Assembly (NCBI GenBank): GCA_037043235.1
Contig: JAWRVZ010000179.1
Location: 1,033,001 to 1,097,000, forward strand
DNA from: Rhodeus uyekii
Taxonomy: Eukaryota; Chordata; Actinopteri; Cypriniformes; Acheilognathidae
Reading direction: 5' to 3'
Length of the DNA: 64,000 nucleotides
Below are positions 11,059-33,417 of the stretch, piece by piece (within the stretch, counting starts at the first letter, position 1; the number at the start of each line of letters is the position of its first letter). The notes below the pieces were generated by a model, which saw only the letters and a list, made by a program, of their open reading frames with translations, made no database searches and was not told the origin of the DNA. The translations under genes and the position numbers were made by a program.

Positions 11059-12529
11059 ACAAATAAATTTAGACGAAATAGTGTGCTGGTGACCTCTTGT
11101 AATGTGTGACTTAATCGATAGTCTTGTTTTAAATGTAACAGTCGTACAAGACAGCTAGACTCGCTGATTTCATGTGGAGGCCTGGGCCTGTCATGCATCT
11201 TCTAGTCACTTCATAGACAGACCGGAAAAAATATCACCATTTAAACAGTAGTGTAGAAGGACTGCCATTTATTTTTCTTATGCTGTATTTGTAAATTGAG
11301 CACACATCATTCTGTATAAAGTTTATGTTCGAATTGTATCTTTAGCCTTTTAGAACGTATGTAGCGTTAGACCTCAAGTGTGTTTGCGTTAAAACGTTGT
11401 GTTGCGTTCCCTCTAACACCTCTGACAACTTTTGGCACATCTATTTACAGATTGTAAAATGTGAATTACAACTTATGTGAAGTATTCCAGAACAGTGGCT
11501 ACATTTGAGTCCAAGATGACGATAATAGTTGATAGAACTTTATAATCTTAACGTCTAGCAAAATTTTTGAAAATGCTGGTTTGTCAAGAGAGAAAGTTTA
11601 GTCATACAAGTTTCTTAAATGAACGTCTATGTTCATCACACACGCTTTCCCAGATGAGTAAAAGCATGAACTTAGATTGCTTTAGTTGTCGTCTAAAATG
11701 TCATCCAGTGGCGTAATAAAACGGTCATTTGTCAAACTAGAAATTTACAAACATGTAGCAAACGCACTAGTTGTTCATGCATGGATTTTCTGTATTCCGT
11801 ATGCATTATAACCGTTGCTTTTCTTGTAAGGTGTGCCCCTTTTTTTGTGATTCAATTGTAATAGTTTTAAATCAGTTTTAAAACGGACTTTCCGTGTTGA
11901 TCCTTCATGCGACCCCATATCAGAGATAGCTGGAAAGTTGCACTAAAAGAAATTTATATTTTTGTCAAAAAGCCCCAACGATAAAGACTGTTACTTCAAT
12001 TCTTCATTAAACTCTTAATGTTGCTGGATCTCAAAGAAGAGTCTTCATCTAAAACAATACAGTCCAACAAGAAATGTGAATAGTGTCATCTATATCTAGT
12101 GGTGTAGTACAAGAACAAAACCTTTACAAAGCCAAACTTAGAAACTTTCACAACTGCTTGTGAATGTTTTCTCTGAATTCATTAGAAAATGGCCCTTTCT
12201 TGCATGCTGATCTCAGTAAACGGCCCTCTTGAACTACACAGGGGTTTGTGTGTCCATTATACCTGTGTAAAGCTAGTGTTTGAGATGTATCTATAGCCTT
12301 ACGAGTGTGTGGACCTGTATTGAACAACCTCTAACTGTAATTGAATGTGCAACAGTTGTAAAAAGAGTAAAACAGCCAGACTTACTTTTCATGTTGATGG
12401 TTCATAAGATTCCAACCTCATAGACGGGTGAAAAGTTGCTCTAAAAGAAATATCAATTTAGTCAAACATTCATATAGAAAGACAATTACTTTATTTGTAT
12501 TATTATTTTGTACATTATGTATATTTTTT

Positions 12530-12532
<3 letters not shown>

Positions 12533-12607
<75 letters not shown>
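12533..12607. repeat. (TA)n in right arm
   Basis: About 75 bp of pure TA, the main length difference between the two arms. Confidence 0.95.
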
Positions 12608-12610
<3 letters not shown>

Positions 12611-13194
12611 TTATTCCTGTATTGTTGATAGCTCTCAAAGAGTTTTAGCCTAAAAACAAAAGTGTGTGATTCTGGTGCAGTTAATGTTTTTTAGTAAATA
12701 ATTTTAAAATGGCATGAGACTTACAAGTCAAACAGTCAAAATGTATCAAACAGAACTTGTTTGATATGAACAAGGTGATGAGTTCCAGGTGTGAAAATAC
12801 ACACCATGATCGTTTCATGAGAACTGCAAAACAACATGTTATCCTGTGGCTGTTAAACACCTCGGGTGAATAATTCTGAAATGTAGCTTTGTCAAAATAA
12901 AAAGTTTAGTCATACAATTCAAATGTTTTCTGATATGATCATTATGTCACAAACAGAGGATCTAAAGTTTTCAAACAGAGTTTTCCTGTGCAAACGAGTC
13001 GTGTTCATTACAGTTTACTCGCACAGAAACAAGGCTGGTCATCAGGATATTCAAAATATAATAAATAACGACAGCAAAAGTTTTGTTTAAACGTAACAGA
13101 CAACATGCAGTGCTTTAGTGATGTATACATGTTTAAACAATGGGTGTTTTTATTTTTACTTCGAATTTGGAGTGAAACGTGCTTTTGTTTATTG

Positions 13195-13217
13195 AAACAA
13201 ACACACAAACTCAAACA

Positions 13218-13254
<37 letters not shown>

Positions 13255-13660
13255 GCAGAAACAAACAAACAAATAGACACACACACGCACGCACGCACAC
13301 ATACACAAACAAACAAACAAACAAATAGACACACACGCACACATACAAACAAACAGACACACACACACACACACACACATAAACAAACAGACACTCACAC
13401 ACATGCATGCACGCAAACAAAACAGACAAACATAAACAAACAGACATGCATGCACACAAACAAAAAAACAGACACACAAACACACGCAAACAGACAGATA
13501 CATACAAACAAACAAATACACACACACACACACATATGCATGCATGCATGCATACGAAAACAGACAGACACACAAGCAAATAAACAGACACGAAAATACA
13601 AACAGACAGACACGTGCACACATTTACACAAAAACAAACAGATACACGCACACCTTTTGG
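13195..13660. repeat. CA/CAAA low-complexity tract, right arm
   Basis: Inverted copy of the TG/TTTG tract with small length differences. The long open frames over it are low-complexity artefacts. Confidence 0.9.
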
Positions 13661-15400
13661 GACAAAAGCAAACAATTTATGCAAAAACTGTGTTCTTGTA
13701 TAGTAACTCTACACAAACCTCATAGTCATATACACGTTAAACAACCCACGGATGTGAAAAATTTAATTATTATTATTAAAACTATTATATCTTTTGTTTG
13801 TTCATTGTGCAGTGTATGTGTACAAACACACTGTACACCCTTTACAACTGGAGTATATTAAACAATTGATGGTATAAAGTGTTGTAGAAGTAAAAGGTGA
13901 TGACATATTCAGTATATTTTTAAAATCATAAACAGAAATGCTGTGTTTTGATTTCTAAGTGATCAAATTAGGTATGCTTAAGGATTAAAATAATGTTTTT
14001 TTCTTTCTGAAAACATTGCGTTAGCTGTATGCTATACGTTTGTAAACTTATAATGCGCGTGCGGTTTTGCAGATTTGGTCTGAAGATCCGGTATATGAGT
14101 GAATGTTTCACTGAGTGGGACCTCGAAAACTACTTCTATTGAGTAAACATTTTTAAAAACTGTAAGATTAAAAACACTTGGGTAAGATGTCTGTAAAGTA
14201 GTTTAGGTAAACTTGTGATTCGTATAACGCATTTGTGAGAAAGTAATTTTACATAACATATTTTCAATAATCTTAATGTACAACAGTCTGATTAATTCTC
14301 TAATCAGAGGTTTGTAACAAAACTATCAAATATGCCTACGTTTTCTCTAGTATTAAATAACTAAATGTTAAAACATTAAACTTTTTAGTTTGCAATCTGA
14401 AGATGAATCAAAACAGTATAAAAACCTTTTCCATCACTGTGAGATAAGAGCTAAGAGGAACCTGTATTTAATACATGGATTAAAATCTTAAATAGCTTTT
14501 GTTTTTGCGGTATAAACGCAAGTTCTGATCGCAGAGGTGTCGACTTACATCATGCTTTTGTTTTTGTTTGTTTTTTGACTCAGTTGAAAACGGATGCAAT
14601 TAATTTGAAGCATAATAAAGTCTAGTAAAATATATATTTATACTAATTTTCAAGACATTAGATAGTTTGAACAGTTTTTAACCATTTTAAATGTTTAAAT
14701 CAACATTTTCCATATTACTCAGATATTTTATAGTGAAGTGAGTGAAGAATGAATAATTTTATTGCAATGTCTTATTTGAACAAGGCATAATTTGTTAAGT
14801 CTTTCAGGAGAACCGGTGTGTGCTGCATGACTGTTAACAAACAGGCCATCAGACCCTCAACTGCATCACAGGGGGAGATGGATAGTAGAAAAACCAGGGA
14901 TCGGATGTCTGGGCCCTTATCATTGCTAAAATGCAAACAGAGTCTTTTCTTCTTCTGGTAGGTAAACCACACTCTCTGCCTTCAGTTTTTAGATCAAACA
15001 ACACTGATTTTGATGCTGGGTGTTAACAATGTAAAAACTTGCTTGGGTTACTTTCCCCACAGACAATCAAAGAAACAATCATGACCCCCAACGGCTTTCC
15101 CCCCACCAGACTGGATGGAGCCAGCTGACAGGAGAGGAGCAGCACCATTTCAATGGCACTCTGGTTAAGATCCATCCATCATCATATATCAAATCATAAA
15201 ATCATCTGTACCTTTATTTGATTGACACTCGGACTTGCCTGCCTGTGATGCTAAGTTGTAAATCTAACCATAAAAACCTTTGACACCCAGTGAGCAGCCA
15301 ATCGGGGGCAACAACACACACACATTTAACCCCTAAACACCTGTCTGTCAAACATTCACCGGACAGTTTGAGTGGCAGGTGGACAGCCGGACACAGGGTA

Positions 15401-15450
15401 CAGCCATAAATTACACCCATAAATCACACCATAAATTAGGCCATAAATCA
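15401..15450 (-). repeat. subterminal repeats, right arm
   Basis: Mirror copy of the four ATTTATGG units, at the same distance from the right terminus. Confidence 0.6.
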
Positions 15451-15481
15451 TCTTTGAGACAAGCTGTATTATATAACTACT

Positions 15482-15609
15482 AAGGCTGCATTTAAAAACA
15501 ATTAAAGACAGCATTATTATGAAAAATTATTACATTTAAAATAACTGTTTAATATTAAGTATCTCCAGTCTTCGGTGTCACATGATCCTTTAGATTTCTT
15601 ACTTTTGTA

Positions 15610-15660
<51 letters not shown>

Positions 15661-15860
15661 TATATTATATATTATTTTATATATATATAGCAGCTATATA
15701 TAAAACATAGCTGTGCTGCTTTATATTATTGTGGGAACTATGACTATCAGTATTCTGTAATGAACTTTTGTAACATTATAAATATCTTTACTGCCAATTT
15801 TAAAGAATTGAATGCATCCTTGCTGAATAAAAGTATTAATTTTCCGCATTAACTTTTGAG
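15482..15860 (+). repeat. dispersed fish repeat, copy 1
   Basis: Begins AAGGCTGCATTT and contains CTTCGGTGTCACATGATCC, CTGTGCTGCTT and a final TGAATAAAAGTATTAATTTT, the landmarks of a very common cyprinid interspersed repeat. A second copy is at 47310. A TA tract (15612-15655) has expanded inside it. The palindrome abuts its first bases. Confidence 0.75.
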
Positions 15861-15955
15861 CGTACAGTGTAGGTTGAACTGTTGCCATCCATTCATCCTA
15901 TTCACAGAGGAATCATATTCATATCCTATTCATGTTGCTGTGCTAAAAGTGTTAC

Positions 15956-27438
<11,483 letters not shown>

Positions 27439-27539
27439 CTCGTCATCAGTCACAGCACCACACACAGAACACAGAAGAGAGCCTTAAAACAAAAGTGCAG
27501 AGTTCCTATCAACTTTTTGTTAACTCATCAGGAAGTTGA

Positions 27540-27703
27540 AATTGTAGTTGTGAGCTCTCGATGTGCGCTCGCCTGTTGCGCTCTCTCATCTCTTCTGCTC
27601 GAGGGTGACGTCACGCGGCTCTGAGTGAAGCGGAGCCTTTGAAGTGAGAGCGGGCGCGCCGAAGGGGCGTGACCGCGCGGAGAGCGCCGGGCAGCGGACA
27701 CTT
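27540..27703 (-). promoter_or_regulatory. itga4: itga4 promoter / CpG-rich block
   Basis: A locally GC- and CpG-rich stretch ends about 100 bp upstream of the exon 1 ATG, in otherwise AT-rich DNA. It includes GGCGCGCC-like and CGCGCGG words and a palindromic CRE. No TATA box is obvious at a sensible distance. Promoter role is inferred from position and composition. Confidence 0.6.
27606..27613. promoter_or_regulatory. CRE (TGACGTCA)
   Basis: A perfect palindromic CREB/ATF site, 168 bp upstream of the itga4 ATG. Confidence 0.55.
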
Positions 27704-27956
<253 letters not shown>

Positions 27957-27959
27957 TAA

Positions 27960-29220
27960 AGATTTTATAATATTGCGACATTATAAATGCCATTACTTTT
28001 AACTAATTCATTTAATTATTTCTAAAAAAAAAAAAAATCTTTCAAATGAATTTCCATTTTGTACCAGTTAGGATTGGACCAATCAGCTTGATGCAACATT
28101 GACTGTTTGTTTAACCAATATCAAATAACAGGAGTGTTTGGGGAACCTTTTTGAACAACAAACATTTTTTCACAGTAGAAGCGTAGCGATTGCACACTTC
28201 ACCTTTATCATTGCTGACAGCTAAATGCTTGAAAAAGAAAAAAAATCTGTTCTGAGAGTGTCCCTGATATTTTCACCCTTGCTGAAAGAGTTTATGAAAT
28301 CAGTTTTTGGATAAACAAACAATTCTTACACAGTATTGAGGGATATAAGGAGAAAAAGGAGATTTGTGGTAACTTCTGGGAGGTCCTGAAAAAGAAGAAC
28401 TGAATTTTCAGAGGGGCAATGGTTGCTAAATTCCATAACATGTGCAAGACCAGAAAAAAAGAGCAAAGGTCAAAGAAGGGATGACTAACTCTTTATGGGT
28501 ATTTTGCATAGTCAGTTTGGTGCATATTGTCGATTTTTGCTCAAGAAGATGGAAAGCACATATACAATATATATACATATATAAATACAGTATATGGTTC
28601 CCACATTCATCTAAATAAACTTCCCAACTTCACTTTTGACCTTCCCCTCAATATCACGGTTCATAAAAACCAGACATTACTTTCCAACACCGACTTTAGG
28701 GAAAAGTCTGCTGAAAATATGCATATCTTTATATACATAATTACTTTGTTCTATCGCAAATTAAAAGTAACCAAAAACAATAATAGAAATGATGCTGAAA
28801 AAAAACATATATGGATGAATAATTAAAAAATAAATAAAAATAGAATGTTTTTTTGGAAATTATTAGGTTTAAGTTGATGTATAATTTTACCAAAAAATAA
28901 ATAAATAAATAATATACATTTTTCTTATTTATATATATATATGACAAGTACACAAAAAGTTCAAATAAAAAGAAAACTGAAAATGTGAAAAACAAAAGTT
29001 AATTTAAACCATGATACTAGTACATAAACTATATTAAAATAACACACCAACTGCAATTGCAGGACTATCTGTTTGTCCAACTAATGGCGGGGGAATGTAG
29101 TGCAAATATGCCAGAAATGACTCACTTCACATTTAAGAATGTCAGGATGGTTTAAATGGGAGTCCTCTACTCGTATCTGCTCCATTATCCCAAATGAGAC
29201 CAAATATTTAGTAAACAATT
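27960..29220. other. unassigned intergenic DNA
   Basis: AT-rich, no exon-like sequence on either strand. Short open frames are Ile/Tyr/Phe-rich by composition. Confidence 0.5.
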
Positions 29221-29229
29221 ATGAAAAGG

Positions 29230-29520
29230 GCAGAGATTGTGATTTCACCAATTAAAAAAATCTACAAAACCTTTGTTGATCCTGGAACAACATTCCAATC
29301 AACCAATCAGATTTTAGGGACAATTTTACAAGTTTATGTCAAGTTTAGACTTACAATCAGGGTTAGATGCTTCTACATCAGTGCTATTCAGCATCATTTA
29401 AGTTTAATAAGTTTAAGATAAGTTTTGGGTCAGGTTAGGTTTAGGGATAGGACAACATTTTTGGACAGTACATGTTGATCCAGGAACATGTTTTACTTGG
29501 CAAAATCACGGGGACCATGA
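29230..29520 (+). repeat. dispersed MITE-like repeat, copy 1
   Basis: Contains CAACCAATCAGATTTTAGGG and CAGGGTTAGAT, with a GTTGATCC(T/A)GGAACA module at each end. An inverted copy of the same family is at 41260-41510. Confidence 0.65.
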
Positions 29521-30414
29521 AAGGCAGGATATGCACTTAAGGTACATTTATTAACATACAAACACGTTAATGCCATTGGTTGTTTTAAACATTACATTGA
29601 AATGATTCCCTCCACTGCACTGACCTTCCAGTGATTCACAACCAGTCTGGGAAACTGGTCCTGCTGACCCTGTGTTTCTACAGTTGTGCTTATTCAAACC
29701 ATCACATATATTGAGAATAAAAGCCATGCGTAATTAGATAAAGGGTTATTACAGTATTAGGGGATTATTTTGAATCTGCAGATTAGAGCAGCACATGAGT
29801 GGTGTTATTCTAAAATGTGACCTAAATTCCTCTATCTTTTGGAAAGCTCCCGTTTGGAACACATCGAGGGCATGTTATCTGATCCTACAAATAAAGTGCA
29901 AGGAGAATGGGTCTGTTTAGATAAAACGAGGATTACGTTTTACAATCCTGATAAGAGTCCTAAAAACAGTCATTTTTCTCTCTTTTCTCTGTGCTGTTAT
30001 GGCCTGTGGGAGCAGTAGTAATGCTTGATGAATTGCCTTTAACATCTAAACGTCCTTGTTATGTGAAACACGTCACGGCCCTGGTGAAATCTCTGGAGCT
30101 GTGATAGAAAAGCAGCTTCGTGCAGAAGCAGGGCTACACGGAAACTGCTCTGGCAAAACTTTGCAGAAAGATCTGCAGGTTTCCAAAAAATTGGAATATG
30201 CATCGAGTTCTATACGCTATATGAAAGGATTCCATGCTATATTGGGCATTTTATGTTCCTTTAGCTGTGCATATTTTGACAATATCGCATGGAAACTAGT
30301 GCCATATCATTTTTCTAAAAGAGAAATATATGAAAAAATAATAAGAACACACTTTTAAACCAAAATGCATTACTCATTGTTAGGTAATATTAGTTGATGC
30401 ATTAATGTTGACTA

Positions 30415-30590
30415 CATTTACATTCACATTTCTGCATTTGGCAGAAGCTTTTATCTAAAGCAACTTACATTGTATTCAAGATACACATTGACATTCTAAT
30501 CAGTTCTTGCTTTCCCTGGGAATCGAACCCATAACCTTGATGTTGCAAACACCACACTCTACTGTTTGAGCTACAGGAAAGACTAATGGG
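30415..30590 (-). mobile_element. tRNA-headed SINE (HAmo-like)
   Basis: The minus strand starts CCTGTAGCTCAAACAGTAGA and has the B-box GGTTCGATTCC, then AAGTTGCTTTAGATAAAAGC. It is a third copy of the SINE found in the palindrome arms and better preserved in its B-box. Confidence 0.8.
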
Positions 30591-30639
30591 ATATTATTGT
30601 GATGTCTTGCCACAGTTGCTGACATAAATCAGTGACACT

Positions 30640-30870
30640 TAAAAATAAAGGGATTGATGGTTCCATGAAGAACCTTTAACATCCATGCACTTTCAACTGT
30701 CAAACACTTTTTTTACATTGGAAAAGGGTTCTTTAGAATGTTAAAATGTTCTTCAAATTAAGGAAAAATTGTTCTTTTAAAAACTGAAAGGTCCCTTACA
30801 GAAACAAAAATGTTTCTTCTAATCCAAGGCATCGCTGTGAATCCTTTTTGGAACCTTTATTCTTCAGATT
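30640..30870. repeat. dispersed foldback-like repeat
   Basis: Recurrent GGTTC / TTCTTT words: TTCCATGAAGAACCTTTAAC at one end and GGAACCTTTATTCTT at the other, with imperfect self-complementarity. A common fish MITE family. Confidence 0.55.
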
Positions 30871-30977
30871 ATAAGCATTAAAATAAAAATCTTCTATGGG
30901 TGTTTTGCATCCTAACTGTTACTACATTGCAGATTACATTACGGTTTTAATGCACAATTGTCCAATCAGCATTCAGG

Positions 30978-31376
30978 TGTCACGAAACGTTCAGGGAGGA
31001 CTCAAGTGCAGGGGAAAATATGGGATTTATTAGAATAACAAAAGAACACAAAATGCAAACAAAAACCCACAATGGGGAAAACATAACATAAACATGATCA
31101 TAAATACTAAACATAAAACAAACCGGATGGAACGGGGAAAAGCTGACACAGGACCAGACATGAAATGACAACGACACCACACAGGACAGCAAACACACTG
31201 GGATTAAATAGGGCACATGAGGGAAGGTAGTGATGAGACACAGCTGGGAATGATTACGGGAAACAAGGAGGTGGGGCAGACACTAACGAGACACAAACAC
31301 ACGGAAGAGAGAGCAGTGCCACGGTTCTGTCCACTAGAGCACTAATAACACTGGAAACAGAGACAGAACCGTGACA
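30978..31376 (-). repeat. 3' LTR of the retroelement
   Basis: 399 bp. The minus strand carries TATTTAA and AATAAATCCC, plausible TATA-like and polyadenylation signals. Confidence 0.9.
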
Positions 31377-31510
31377 CTACCCCCCCTCTAAGGAACGCCA
31401 CCTGGCGTTCCAACATGAAACAAGACAACTGAAATAGACCACAAAACAAACAAATCAACAAAGACAGGGGAACAAATACTACATGAAACAGGGGAGGGAG
31501 GGAGAGCAAG

Positions 31511-32908
31511 TCAAGCAAAAAACAAGAAACAACAACAAAAGTCCTTGATAAGAAAAAAAAATAAAGTCCAGGGGGGAACAAGCCAAGCGGGCTCAGTCCA
31601 TACTGGCGGGTCTGGTTGCACCGGAGGGGTGAGCCAGGCAGGCTCAGGCAAAGCCGGCGGGTCAGGCGGCGCCGGAGGGGTGAGCCAGGCGGGCTCAGGC
31701 AAAGCCGGCGGGTCAGGCGGCGCCGGAGGGGTGAGCCAGGCGGGCTCAGGCAAAGCCGGCGGGTCAGGCGGCGCCGGAGGGGTGAGCCGTGTGGGCGGCG
31801 CCGACAGTTCAGGCCACAGGAGTTCAGGGTCCAGCCACAAGAGTTTAAGGTCGCCCAGGGGCGCCGGCAAGGCGAGCAGTCTCGGGGGCGCCGGCAGGGC
31901 GAGGCGCACACGGGGCGCCGGCAAGGCGAGCAGTCTCGGGGGCGCCGGCAAGGCGAGCAGTCTCAGGGGCGCCGGCAGGGCGAGGCGCGCACGGGGCGCC
32001 GGCAGGGCGAGCAGTCTTGGGGGCGCCGGCAGGGCGAGCAGTCTTGGGGGCGCCGGCAGGGCGAGCAGTCTTGGGGGCGCCGGCAGGGCGAGCAGTCTTG
32101 GGGGCGCCGGCAGGGCGAGCAGTCTTGGGGGCGCCGGCAGGGCGAGCAGTCTTGGGGGCGCCGGCAGGGCGAGCAGTCTTGGGGGCGCCGGCAGGGCGAG
32201 CAGTCTTGGGGGCGCCGGCAGGGCGAGACGCGCACGGGGCGCCGGCAGGGCGAGCAGCACTGGCAGGGCCTCTGGAACTGACGGACCGGAGGAGGTCTTT
32301 CTCCTCCTCCTCCGCTTCCGAAGGCAACGAGCTGGCTCTGGGAAGGCGGCCTCCGGGCCGGCAGCGGGCTCTGGGAAGGCGGCCTCCGGGCCGGCAGCGG
32401 GCTCTGGGAAGGCGGCCTCCGGGCCGGCAGCGGGCTCTGGGAAGGCGGCCTCCGGGCCGGCAGCGGGCTCTGGGAAGGCGGCCTCCGGGCCGGCAGCGGG
32501 CTCTGGGCATGCCCTGTTCCTCCGCCGCCTCCTTTTCTGTTTCCTAGGAGGACTGGGATTCCCACTGACTACAGGGAAGTAGGAAAGGTAGTCAGTGGTT
32601 TGGGAGTTCGTTTGGGGTGCCCGTACTGGCTCCCCCAGATGGCAAATGTGATCAATGAACTCCCAAAAGCTCAGGCTTTCTAGCCTTTCCATCTCCCAGT
32701 AGACGATGGGTTTATCTAAGCAGAGGTTGAACACCTCTTTAAGATCCTCCTCCACATAGTCAAAATGGTCCACCTCGATTAAGAACTTGCAGGCGAACCC
32801 TCTCACCTCCGCCCCCAGCTGGCGGAAGTAGACTGAGTTTACCAGCTGAAACATCTGCTGGCGAACTGATGGTCCTGAAGGTGTAGTTGGAACAAAAAAA
32901 AGCCCCAT
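31511..32908 (-). CDS. gag-like ORF with in-frame minisatellites (465 aa)
   Basis: ATG at 32908. Residues 1-~115 are complex and gag-like (ACKFLIEVDHFDYVEEDLKE, then CLDKPIVYWEMERLESLSF), resembling the capsid-region helices of Metaviridae-type gag; this is inference. A basic patch (KQKRRRRRNR) follows, then five 11-residue units PEPAAGPEAAF, about fifteen 9-residue units RLLALPAPP, and three to four 17-residue units TPPAPPDPPALPEPAWL. Unit sizes of 33, 27 and 51 bp keep the frame open. The shorter antisense and shifted ORFs across the same DNA are shadows. Confidence 0.65.
   Translation of the reverse strand: MGLFFVPTTPSGPSVRQQMFQLVNSVYFRQLGAEVRGFACKFLIEVDHFDYVEEDLKEVFNLCLDKPIVYWEMERLESLSFWEFIDHICHLGEPVRAPQTNSQTTDYLSYFPVVSGNPSPPRKQKRRRRRNRACPEPAAGPEAAFPEPAAGPEAAFPEPAAGPEAAFPEPAAGPEAAFPEPAAGPEAAFPEPARCLRKRRRRRKTSSGPSVPEALPVLLALPAPRARLALPAPPRLLALPAPPRLLALPAPPRLLALPAPPRLLALPAPPRLLALPAPPRLLALPAPPRLLALPAPPRLLALPAPRARLALPAPLRLLALPAPPRLLALPAPRVRLALPAPPRLLALPAPLGDLKLLWLDPELLWPELSAPPTRLTPPAPPDPPALPEPAWLTPPAPPDPPALPEPAWLTPPAPPDPPALPEPAWLTPPVQPDPPVWTEPAWLVPPWTLFFFLIKDFCCCFLFFA
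31627..31790 (-). repeat. 51-bp minisatellite, ~3 copies
   Basis: Three near-identical 51-bp units (17 codons) encoding the TPPAPPDPPALPEPAWL repeat of the gag-like ORF. Confidence 0.9.
31860..32275 (-). repeat. 27-bp minisatellite, ~15 copies
   Basis: Units of the type GGGGGCGCCGGCAGGGCGAG plus 7 bp, eight of them identical in a row in the middle of the array with diverged copies at the edges. Encodes RLLALPAPP. Confidence 0.92.
32334..32510 (-). repeat. 33-bp minisatellite, 5 copies
   Basis: Five identical 33-bp units plus a partial one (core GGGAAGGCGGCCTCCGGGCC). Encodes PEPAAGPEAAF. Confidence 0.92.
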
Positions 32909-33012
32909 GACTGCAAAGTTCTCTCCCTAGAGAAAACTCGCAAAAAATGGAAAAAGAAAAAATCCACAAAATAATTCCTTCCCCGCTGGGTCCTTAACTG
33001 GTGGTGTCGTTC

Positions 33013-33411
33013 TGTCACGAAACGTTCAGGGAGGACTCAAGTGCAGGGGAAAATATGGGATTTATAAGAATAACAAAAGAACACAAAATGCAAACAAAAA
33101 CCCACAATGGGGAAAACATAACATAAACATGATCATAAATACTAAACATAAAACAAACCGGATGGAATGGGGAAAAGCTGACACAGGACCAGACATGAAA
33201 TGACAACGACACCACACAGGACAGCAAACACACTGGGATTAAATAGGGCACATGAGGGAAGGTAGTGATGAGACACAGCTGGGAATGATTACGGGAAACA
33301 AGGAGGTGGGGCAGACACTAACGAGACACAAACACACGGAAGAGAGAGCAGTGCCACGGTTCTGTCCACTAGAGCACTAATAACACTGGAAACAGAGACA
33401 GAACCGTGACA
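33013..33411 (-). repeat. 5' LTR of the retroelement
   Basis: 399 bp, near-identical to the 3' LTR. The AATAAA of the 3' LTR is TATAAA here. Confidence 0.9.
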
Positions 33412-33417
33412 TTCAGG

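Larger units (their letters stand above)
2828..15481. mobile_element. giant long-inverted-repeat element in itga4 intron 12
   Basis: A 12,654-bp structure in which 2828-7889 is repeated as its reverse complement at 10374-15481. The centre, 7890-10373, is unique. The outer ends read AGTAGTTATATAATAC and GTATTATATAACTACT. Arm lengths are 5062 and 5108 bp, and the difference is accounted for by microsatellite length (TA tract ~41 versus ~75 bp, plus CA tract), so the arms are otherwise nearly identical by eye. The centre has one 216-codon ORF and a tRNA-Glu gene. The left flank is unique sequence; the right flank starts exactly at the 5' end of a dispersed repeat, which suggests insertion. Target duplication is unclear: a TA reading is possible if the element starts at GTTATATAAT. 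No transposase, polymerase or integrase is recognisable. Known large-TIR families (foldback/Galileo, Polinton/Maverick) do not fit well. An inverted duplication or an assembly problem are the alternatives. Confidence 0.85.
10374..15481 (-). repeat. right arm of giant inverted repeat
   Basis: 5108 bp, the reverse complement of the left arm. The inner end is TGATAGAAA at 10374-10382. The TA tract (12533-12607) is ~34 bp longer than its partner, and the CA/TG tract also differs by about a dozen bases. Everything else compared by eye matches. Confidence 0.93.
30978..33411 (-). mobile_element. young non-autonomous LTR retroelement
   Basis: 2434 bp bounded by two 399-bp direct repeats beginning TG and ending CA on both strands. 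A 6-bp target duplication TTCAGG is at 30972-30977 and 33412-33417. The LTRs differ at only about two positions by eye, so insertion is recent. The internal region reads on the minus strand: one gag-like ORF and, before the 3' LTR, a purine-rich tract (TTAGAGGGGGGG). No protease, reverse transcriptase or integrase is present, so movement would need helper proteins. The primer-binding site was not identified with confidence. Confidence 0.9.

Noticed and set aside
2828..15481. Polinton/Maverick identity for the palindrome
   Set aside because: The 5'-AG terminus fits, but there is no 6-bp target duplication, polymerase B, integrase or capsid gene, and the arms are far longer than usual.
31545..32582. 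345-aa and 221-aa ORFs on the plus strand and two other minus-strand ORFs in the LTR element
   Set aside because: Shadows of the minisatellites; only the 465-codon minus frame joins the repeats to a complex N-terminal domain and starts with ATG next to the 5' LTR.
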